Shown here: in pieces, positions 26,718 through 32,251 of the stretch
Position numbering within the stretch: position 1 is the first letter of the stretch
Layout of the letters: the number at the start of each line of letters is the position of its first letter
NCBI RefSeq assembly: GCF_030531065.1
Contig: NZ_JAUNOQ010000017.1
Span: 1 to 41,596 of the forward strand
Source of the DNA: Phascolarctobacterium sp.
GTDB taxonomy: Bacteria; Bacillota; Negativicutes; Acidaminococcales; Acidaminococcaceae
Direction of reading: 5' to 3'
DNA length: 41,596 nucleotides
Notes under the pieces: model-generated
The model's database searches: none
What the model saw: the letters and a program-made list of their open reading frames with translations, nothing else
Told to the model about the DNA's origin: nothing
Program-made: the position numbers and the translations under genes

Positions 26718-27584
26718 ATGCTTAATCCTGGTAAAAAATTGCGCGAGCGTTTGGCGCGCCCCGATATTCTGGTGCTGCCGGGCGTTTACGACGCTTTGTC
26801 TGCGAAGGTGGCCGTTAAGGCCGGGTTTGACGCTTTGGTGATGGGCGGTTACGCTATCGCCGCTTCTCGTTTGGGCGAGCCCGACGTGGGGTATTTATCC
26901 ATGACGGAAATGGCGGACGCGCTGCGCTGCATTGCCCGCGCGGTGGACGTGCCTGTTCTGGCCGACGGCGACACCGGCTACGGCAACGCTTTAAGTGTGC
27001 AGCGAACCTTGCGCGAATACGAACACGCCGGGGCTGCGGGCGTCTTGTTCGAGGACCAGGTCTGGCCTAAGCGCTGTGGGCATATGGCGGGCAAGCAGGT
27101 TATAGACGCCGAAGAGCACGCCCGTAAGCTGCGCGCTGCCGCCGACGCCAAAACCTGCGAAGATACGCTGCTCATCGCGCGCACGGATTCGCGCGCTGTT
27201 TACGGTTTGGACGCGGCAATCGAGCGCGGCAAGCTGTATTTGGACAGCGGCGCCGAGGCCTTGTTCATCGAAGCGCCGCAAAACGAATGGGAGCTGGAGG
27301 AAATCGCCAAGGCGTTTCCCGATACGATTTTGCTGGCGAATATGATTGAGGGCGGCAGGACGCCGAACCTGACCAGCAAGGATTTGGAAAATCTGGGCTT
27401 TGATATCGTCTTTTGGCCCTGCAGCCTGGTGTACACCGTGACCAGGGCTTTAGGCGAGGTGCTGCGCACGCTGCGGGACGAGGGCACGACCAGCAGCGTT
27501 CATGATAAAATGCTAAGCTTTAGTCAATTTAACAGCTTTATTGGGTTGGAAGACTACAATGAGCTGGATAAAAAATATAAATAA
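26718..27584 (+). CDS. Isocitrate lyase/PEP mutase superfamily carbon-carbon lyase
   Basis: This 288-residue enzyme has DGDTGYGN (residues 83-90; Mg-binding D83 and D85) and KRCGHM (118-123) with the catalytic Cys120. The Cys loop marks true lyases (2-methylisocitrate lyase, 2,3-dimethylmalate lyase) as opposed to phosphonomutases. It should cleave a 2-hydroxy dicarboxylate to pyruvate, or another oxo acid, plus a second acid. Exact substrate is not readable. A GGAGG site at 26701-26705 is rather far (12 bases) from ATG. The gene is first in a unit with a full TRAP transporter (32-base gap to dctP) and is controlled by a leucine T-box. Confidence 0.85.
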   Translation: MLNPGKKLRERLARPDILVLPGVYDALSAKVAVKAGFDALVMGGYAIAASRLGEPDVGYLSMTEMADALRCIARAVDVPVLADGDTGYGNALSVQRTLREYEHAGAAGVLFEDQVWPKRCGHMAGKQVIDAEEHARKLRAAADAKTCEDTLLIARTDSRAVYGLDAAIERGKLYLDSGAEALFIEAPQNEWELEEIAKAFPDTILLANMIEGGRTPNLTSKDLENLGFDIVFWPCSLVYTVTRALGEVLRTLRDEGTTSSVHDKMLSFSQFNSFIGLEDYNELDKKYK

Positions 27585-27616
27585 AAATAAGCAAAGGTGC
27601 TTGAGGAAAGGAAGTT

Positions 27617-28639
27617 ATGTTTATGAAAATCTCTAAAAAATTTACCGCTGTCGCTTTAATCGCCGCTATGGCTTTAATCGCAGGCTGCGGCGGCAGCTCC
27701 GAGAAAAAGGCTGCCACCGGCGCAAAGGTTACTTTGAAAATGGCTACGGCTCTTCCGCAAAGCCATCCGTTAGTAAAGGCTATGGACAGCCTCAAGCAGA
27801 AAGCTGCGGCCAAATCCGGCGGCAGCGTGGAAATCGCTATTTATCCGGCAGGCCAGCTGTTTAACGATAAAAATATGAACGACGCGCTGATTTCCGGCGG
27901 CGTTGATATGGGCCTGAACACTGTCGGTCGTTGGGCTAGCATAGTTCCGGCTATGGATATTTTCGACGTGCCCTTTATTTTCCCCGGCTATGAAAAGGTT
28001 GATAAATCCATCGACAACGGCCTGGGCCAGAAGCTGGGCGACGAGCTGCTGAAGAAGGGCGTGCGTCCGCTGCTGTGGGCCGACTACGGCTTTGTACAAT
28101 ATGCCAACAACAAAAAGCTGGCTAAAACTCCGGCTGATTTTGACGGCATGAAGATTCGCGGCTACAGCAAATATTCCGCTGAAACCATTAAGGCTTTGGG
28201 CGCTTCCAGCGTAACCATGGGCGCGGGCGAGGTTTATATGGCGATTCAGCGCGGTACTATCGACGGCCAATCCTCCGGCACCACCGCTATGCGCGACCGC
28301 AAAATGTACGAGGTGCATAAATATCTGACCGTTACCAACCATGCTTCCCCGGAATTTATCGTAGCTATTAACGATAAATCCTTCAATAAGCTGGACGACA
28401 AGCAAAAGCAGGCTCTGACCGAAGCCGCCAACGAAGTACAGGCAGATTTGCGCGCTAACGCGAAGAAGGAAGACCTGCAGGCTTTGGAAGATTTGAAAGC
28501 TAAGGGCATGGAAGTTTACGTAGTGCCTGAAAACGAATTGCAGGCTTGGCGCGACGCTACTAAGCCCGTATGGGATTTGTATGTAAAAGAAAACGGCAAG
28601 GTAGGCCAGGAGCTTATCGACATCTGCACCAAGCAATAA
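27617..28639 (+). CDS. TRAP transporter substrate-binding lipoprotein (DctP family)
   Basis: This 340-residue periplasmic receptor has a lipoprotein signal peptide with Cys24 (LIAGCGG). The DctP signature region MKIRGYSKY carries the ligand-carboxylate arginine R181, and GEVYMAIQRGTIDGQ is present. TRAP receptors bind organic acids such as C4-dicarboxylates or 2-oxo acids. ATG at 27617 follows GGAAAGGAAG; an ATG two codons later is also possible. Downstream lies an intercistronic hairpin, then dctQ and dctM. Confidence 0.92.
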   Translation: MFMKISKKFTAVALIAAMALIAGCGGSSEKKAATGAKVTLKMATALPQSHPLVKAMDSLKQKAAAKSGGSVEIAIYPAGQLFNDKNMNDALISGGVDMGLNTVGRWASIVPAMDIFDVPFIFPGYEKVDKSIDNGLGQKLGDELLKKGVRPLLWADYGFVQYANNKKLAKTPADFDGMKIRGYSKYSAETIKALGASSVTMGAGEVYMAIQRGTIDGQSSGTTAMRDRKMYEVHKYLTVTNHASPEFIVAINDKSFNKLDDKQKQALTEAANEVQADLRANAKKEDLQALEDLKAKGMEVYVVPENELQAWRDATKPVWDLYVKENGKVGQELIDICTKQ

Positions 28640-28653
28640 TTGCTTTGCGCGAG

Positions 28654-28674
28654 GCGGCGGCCTGGGGCTGCCGC
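28654..28674 (+). promoter_or_regulatory. Intercistronic hairpin between dctP and dctQ
   Basis: An 8-bp GC stem (28654-28661 with 28667-28674, one G-T pair) lacks a T-run. Such hairpins usually protect the 3' end of the highly expressed binding-protein mRNA and lower membrane-subunit expression. Confidence 0.5.
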
Positions 28675-28726
28675 TTACGCTGCAATTTAAGCGTGCAGGC
28701 TATCTTTTAAAAAAGTGGGGGTTAAG

Positions 28727-29266
28727 GTGGAAAAGTTTTTAACTGTCTATGAAAAATTTTTAAAGCTGCTGACCATGCTGGTGGGTACCATCGCCGGGTT
28801 TTTGGTTATGTTCTGCGGCTTTGCCATCGTGTGGGAGGTAATTTCCCGCGGCGTTTTCCATGCGCCGACGGAATGGGTTATGGAAATTTCCACCTATTGT
28901 ATCGTAATTGCCGGCTTTTTGGGCATGGGCGTCGCTTATGCCGGCAAAAAGCATATTCATGTAGATATTTTCGTTTCTAAGATGTCGCCGAAAACGCGCA
29001 CCTATGCGGAGCTTGTAACCTGTATTATCGGCGCTTTTTACAGCTATTTGTTCATGGTGCAGTCCTTTGGCATGATGATGCTGTCCATCGAGCTGAATAA
29101 CTGCGCGCCGACGACACTGGGCACGCCGCTGTGGATTCCGCAGTCATCCATGCCCGTGGGCTTCGCCGTGCTGCTGCTGCAAATCGTCCGCACGATTTTA
29201 GAAGACATCGTGAAGATTAAGGCTAATGATTTTACTATGGATTTTGCGAAGGAGGTAAATAAATAA
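28727..29266 (+). CDS. TRAP transporter small permease (DctQ family)
   Basis: This protein of about 179 residues has four predicted membrane helices (roughly residues 15-40, 45-70, 90-110 and 130-150) and the DctQ-type segments WEVISRGVFHAPTEW and GKKHIHVDIF. It bridges the receptor and the large DctM subunit. I prefer the GTG at 28727, which has a GGGGG ribosome-like site 5 bases before it; a GTG at 28715 in the same frame lacks one. Its stop overlaps the dctM start (TAATG). Confidence 0.88.
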   Translation: MEKFLTVYEKFLKLLTMLVGTIAGFLVMFCGFAIVWEVISRGVFHAPTEWVMEISTYCIVIAGFLGMGVAYAGKKHIHVDIFVSKMSPKTRTYAELVTCIIGAFYSYLFMVQSFGMMMLSIELNNCAPTTLGTPLWIPQSSMPVGFAVLLLQIVRTILEDIVKIKANDFTMDFAKEVNK

Positions 29267-30543
29267 TGCTTGCTGGATTTACTATCCTTCTGCTGATTCT
29301 GCTGGCCATGGGCCTGCCCGTAGCCTTCTCGTTAGGCATGGGCGGCGTTGCCGGTATGCTGGCCTTTATGGGCGGCGAGGGCGCGTTGGCGCAGCTGCCG
29401 ATTATCGGCTATAAATCCTTGGACGATTTCGTGCTTACGGCCGTGCCCATGTATATTTTAATGAGCCAGATTCTTTTGACCGGTAAGGTTGGCAATAACC
29501 TGTTCGAGCTGGCCAATAAATGGCTGCGGCATTTGCCCGGCGGCTTGGGCATCGCTACGGTTATGGCCTGCGCTATTTTTGCCGCGATTACCGGTTCTTC
29601 CGTAGCCTGCGCCGTTACCATCGGCGCTATCGCTATTCCGGAAATGCTGTCCCGCGGCTATGACCGGGCGCTGGTTCTGGGCTGCGTGGCAGCCGGCGGT
29701 ACGCTGGGTATTTTGATTCCGCCGTCCATCCCCATGATTTTGTACGGCGCGATTACCGACGAATCCATCGGCAAGCTGTTTATGTCCGGCGTAGTTCCCG
29801 GGGCTATGATGACGGTTATGTTTATGGCCATCGTCGTTTACCGTTCCCGCAATTTGCAGCGCGAGGCTGCCGCTTCCTGGAGCGAACGCCTTGAGGCTTT
29901 GCGCAAAACCTTTTGGGGTCTGCTGCTGCCGATTATCGTAGTCGGCGGCATTTATACCGGCGTCTTTACGCCGACGGAGGCCGCAGGCATCGGTACGGTA
30001 TACAGCCTGTTTATTACCTTCGTGGTTTATAAGACGTTGTCCCTCAAGGATATGCCGGGTATTTTGAACGATACGATTAAGACCACCTGCATGATTTTCG
30101 CCATCATGATTGGCGCCAGCCTGTTCGGTTTCGTGCTGACGATTCTCGACGCGCCGCAGGCCTTGACTACTTATGTAGTATCGCTGGAGGCTAATCGTTG
30201 GCTGATTTTCGTAATGATAAATATTCTGCTGCTCTTTTTGGGCTGCATTTTGGAATCCGTTTCTATCATTTTCATTACGCTGCCGATTTTGTTCCCGCTG
30301 GTTATGCAGCTGGGCTTCGACCCCATTTGGTTCAACGTAGTTATGCTGCTGAATCTGGAGCTGGCGCTGATTACGCCGCCCGTAGGCATGAACCTGTTCG
30401 TGCTGCAGGGCATCAGCCCCGACAGCAAGATGACCCAGATTATCAAGGGCGTTATTCCCTTCGGCGCAGCTATGGCCCTGGAAATTTTAATCCTTTGCTT
30501 CTTCCCGGAGCTGGCCACTTGGCTGCCCAATGTAGTTAAATAA
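29266..30543 (+). CDS. TRAP transporter large permease (DctM family)
   Basis: This 425-residue integral membrane protein has about 12 helices and forms the Na+-driven transport channel of the TRAP system. DctM landmarks include GLPVAFSLGMGG, GSSVACAVTIGAIAIPEML and TLGILIPPSIPMILYG. It is translationally coupled to dctQ, with GGAGG at 29251-29255. Last gene of the operon, followed directly by a terminator. Confidence 0.93.
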   Translation: MLAGFTILLLILLAMGLPVAFSLGMGGVAGMLAFMGGEGALAQLPIIGYKSLDDFVLTAVPMYILMSQILLTGKVGNNLFELANKWLRHLPGGLGIATVMACAIFAAITGSSVACAVTIGAIAIPEMLSRGYDRALVLGCVAAGGTLGILIPPSIPMILYGAITDESIGKLFMSGVVPGAMMTVMFMAIVVYRSRNLQREAAASWSERLEALRKTFWGLLLPIIVVGGIYTGVFTPTEAAGIGTVYSLFITFVVYKTLSLKDMPGILNDTIKTTCMIFAIMIGASLFGFVLTILDAPQALTTYVVSLEANRWLIFVMINILLLFLGCILESVSIIFITLPILFPLVMQLGFDPIWFNVVMLLNLELALITPPVGMNLFVLQGISPDSKMTQIIKGVIPFGAAMALEILILCFFPELATWLPNVVK

Positions 30544-30561
30544 AGAGCCCCCCTCTCTTAT

Positions 30562-30597
30562 TGCCCGGATTGGCGCGCTGCCGTCCGGGCATTTTTT
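30562..30597 (+). terminator. Terminator of the lyase/TRAP operon
   Basis: An 8-bp stem (30562-30569 with 30584-30591) with an inner GGC/GCC pairing is followed by six T. Thirty-four bases of it recur at 35055-35088. Confidence 0.85.
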
Positions 30598-30599
30598 GC
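30566..30599 (+). repeat. 34-bp direct repeat, left copy
   Basis: It is identical to 35055-35088 and lies within the TRAP operon terminator. The two copies enclose the MNT/HEPN pair and autotransporter 2 (spacing 4,489 bp). Confidence 0.9.
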
Positions 30600-30688
30600 G
30601 TGTTTTGGGAACGGAAGGGATTTGACGTTTAAATATTTTGGTGCTATTCTGCTCGCGTTACAAGAATAAGCACAAGATGCGATTTTTC

Positions 30689-30718
30689 TTGCTGACTAAA
30701 TTGCTCTAATGATATAAT
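30689..30718 (+). promoter_or_regulatory. Promoter of the MNT/HEPN pair
   Basis: TTGCTG (30689-30694) and TATAAT (30713-30718) are 18 bases apart. A second TATAAT follows at 30724-30729. Confidence 0.6.
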
Positions 30719-30752
30719 AAGTTTATAATAAGTTTTGGTGGGAGGCGCGATT

Positions 30753-31094
30753 ATGCAAAAAAAAAATTTGGAGATGATTTTGAAAAATCTTACTGCCCAA
30801 ATATATTCTTTATTGGGCGATAAATTAGATCGCGTGGTTCTTTATGGTTCTTGTGCCCGCGGAGATAATACGGAGGAGTCTGATGTGGACATTTTAATTC
30901 TTACCCGTGTTACTGCGGCTGAAACAAGAAAATATAATCGTGAGCTTAATAAAATTTTTAGCCGTGTCGGATTAGAGTATGACGTTTTGTTGTCCATGTT
31001 TTTAATAGATAGGGAAGCTTATACGTATTGGCTTCCTGCAATGCCCTTTTACCAAAACATTGAAAAGGATGGAGTTGTACTTTATGCAGCCTAA
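30753..31094 (+). CDS. MNT-type nucleotidyltransferase (antitoxin of a HEPN/MNT pair)
   Basis: This 113-residue minimal nucleotidyltransferase has the exact GSX10DXD active-site motif: G32-S33 and D44-V-D46 in YGSCARGDNTEESDVDIL. Family members paired with HEPN proteins act as antitoxins, often by adenylylating the toxin. ATG at 30753 has GGGAGG 7 bases before it. Its second to fifth codons contain a run of ten A (30757-30766), prone to slippage. It overlaps the HEPN gene by 11 bases. A+T is high compared with the neighbouring housekeeping genes. Confidence 0.87.
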   Translation: MQKKNLEMILKNLTAQIYSLLGDKLDRVVLYGSCARGDNTEESDVDILILTRVTAAETRKYNRELNKIFSRVGLEYDVLLSMFLIDREAYTYWLPAMPFYQNIEKDGVVLYAA

Positions 31095-31479
31095 GGAAAG
31101 AGTTTTAGCGAAGTTACGCTTGCAGCAAGCCCATCAATGTTTAATGTCGGCGAAAATGTTAATGGATTTTGGAGACAGTCGCGGAGCCGTTAATAGAGCT
31201 TATTATGCCATGTTTCATGGTATGCGTTCTGCATTGGCATTAGAGGGCAAAGATTTTGCCAAACATTCTGGAGTTATATCTTATTTCAGAAAAGAATATG
31301 TGAAAACAGGAATTTTTTCTAAAGATTTGTCAGACACTATAACAAATTTATTTAATAGCCGTTCCAGCAGTGATTATAGCGATGTATGGGAATGTACGGA
31401 TGAGGAAGTTATAGAATTGATAGAAGAAGCTTTTGCGTTTATAGAAGCTATTGATGATTTTCATAAGAACCGTTTTTGA
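31084..31479 (+). CDS. HEPN-domain protein (toxin of a HEPN/MNT pair)
   Basis: This 131-residue all-helical protein has the HEPN RNase-type motif NRAYYAMFH (R38, H45). Partnered HEPN proteins are usually RNA-cleaving toxins that dimerise through this motif. ATG at 31084 has GGAG 9 bases upstream, inside the end of the nucleotidyltransferase gene, so the pair is translationally coupled. An earlier in-frame ATG at 31060 lacks a ribosome site. A terminator follows. Confidence 0.85.
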   Translation: MQPKERVLAKLRLQQAHQCLMSAKMLMDFGDSRGAVNRAYYAMFHGMRSALALEGKDFAKHSGVISYFRKEYVKTGIFSKDLSDTITNLFNSRSSSDYSDVWECTDEEVIELIEEAFAFIEAIDDFHKNRF

Positions 31480-31488
31480 TTGATGAGG

Positions 31489-31513
31489 GCGTCCTGTTTG
31501 AGGGACGCTTTTC
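31489..31513 (+). terminator. Terminator of the MNT/HEPN pair
   Basis: A 6-7-bp GC stem (31489-31494 with 31503-31508 or so) is followed by TTTTC, ten bases after the HEPN stop. Confidence 0.65.
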
Positions 31514-31658
31514 TTTTGCGAACTTTTTGACGGAGCTTTAGCGTTAGCTGTGACGCGCAATTTTTGACGCGCTTTGCAGCGCTTTTTAGTCGGCCCATTG
31601 CCCGAAAGTGAAACAGGCGATAAGCTAGAGAAAGTAACGCTTTATGCATAGTAAAGGC

Positions 31659-31686
31659 TTGTCGGGGGGGACAAACGTGCTATAAT
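31659..31686 (+). promoter_or_regulatory. Autotransporter 2 promoter with G7 tract in the spacer
   Basis: TTGTCG (31659-31664) and extended -10 TGCTATAAT (TATAAT at 31681-31686) are separated by 16 bases. Seven G (31664-31670) overlap the -35 and spacer. Total element length (28 bases) and layout equal those of the autotransporter 1 promoter. Confidence 0.68.
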
Positions 31687-31745
31687 GAAGAAAAGGGTGG
31701 AAGTTTTTTGTAAAGGCTTCTACTGAAGGTTAGTGCTTTCCTTCT

Positions 31746-31795
31746 CATACTTTTTCGTAAAGGCACGACCTGTGCCCTTTAGGGTAAAAAGTATG
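31746..31795. repeat. Large imperfect inverted repeat in the autotransporter 2 leader
   Basis: Perfect 10-bp arms CATACTTTTT (31746-31755) and AAAAAGTATG (31786-31795) enclose a second, nearly perfect stem (AAAGGCAC with GTGCCCTTT). No T-run follows, so it is not a normal terminator on the + strand. Confidence 0.7.
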
Positions 31796-32130
31796 CAAAA
31801 AGAGCCTTTAGCCGCTTGCCGGATTCCGCCGCCTAGCAGTTGCGTCCGCATAGGGAGACGGACGCTTAAAAGTTCGGAAAACTAGCGAAAGATAGCTCGC
31901 CGCTCCTCGCAGACGAAGTACGTTGCGAAGTACTACCGCAGTCTGTGCAAACAAAGCTTGCTTGCGCATCCGGCGTGCGTTCCGGTCTGCGCGGCGCGTG
32001 CTGGCGTAGGTTTGGATATGCTCCACCTAGTCACCTGCGGTGACAGCCGGCCCACGCCGCTTGGCCTACGGCCAATTCACCTTGCCCTCTAGGAGGGTAC
32101 ATAAGAGGGCGCGTATGAGTTTAACTTCGT

Positions 32131-32180
32131 GCTCCCTCTTAGAGGGAGTTGGCATTTTGCTTGCAAAATGTCTGAGGGAG
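32131..32180. repeat. Palindromic intergenic repeat element
   Basis: GCTCCCTC (32131-32138) pairs with GAGGGAG (32174-32180), with an inner hairpin CATTTTGC/GCAAAATG. A degenerate relative with a TCACC/GGTGA hairpin lies at about 32021-32050. Similar CTCCCTC...GAGGGAG elements are, from memory, widespread in gut Firmicutes; this needs a genome-wide search. Confidence 0.6.
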
Positions 32181-32251
32181 TGTAATAGTCGTTTCCTTGC
32201 GGCAGTACGCCGCACGTATATAAAATTTTATTGATGAAAGGGTGAGGTTGT

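Larger units (their letters stand above)
31480..32251 (+). other. 772-bp non-coding region before autotransporter 2
   Basis: No convincing gene is present. The region holds the HEPN terminator, the G7 promoter (31659-31686), a large hairpin (31746-31795), a smaller hairpin (31842-31865, GCGTCCG/CGGACGC), degenerate palindromic repeats (about 32021-32050 and 32131-32180) and a ribosome site for the autotransporter. The predicted 5' leader is about 560 bases, against about 120 bases for autotransporter 1. Confidence 0.7.

Noticed and set aside
30548-30553. C6 run after dctM as another phase-variation tract
   Set aside because: It lies between the stop codon and the terminator, not in a promoter or reading frame.
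31907-31937. Short GAAGTAC direct repeat in the autotransporter 2 leader
   Set aside because: Only two 7-base copies; not enough for a CRISPR-like or iteron array. No CRISPR array was seen anywhere in the window.
31480-32251. Small open frames in the leader of autotransporter 2
   Set aside because: They run through hairpins and palindromic repeats, lack ribosome sites and have random composition.
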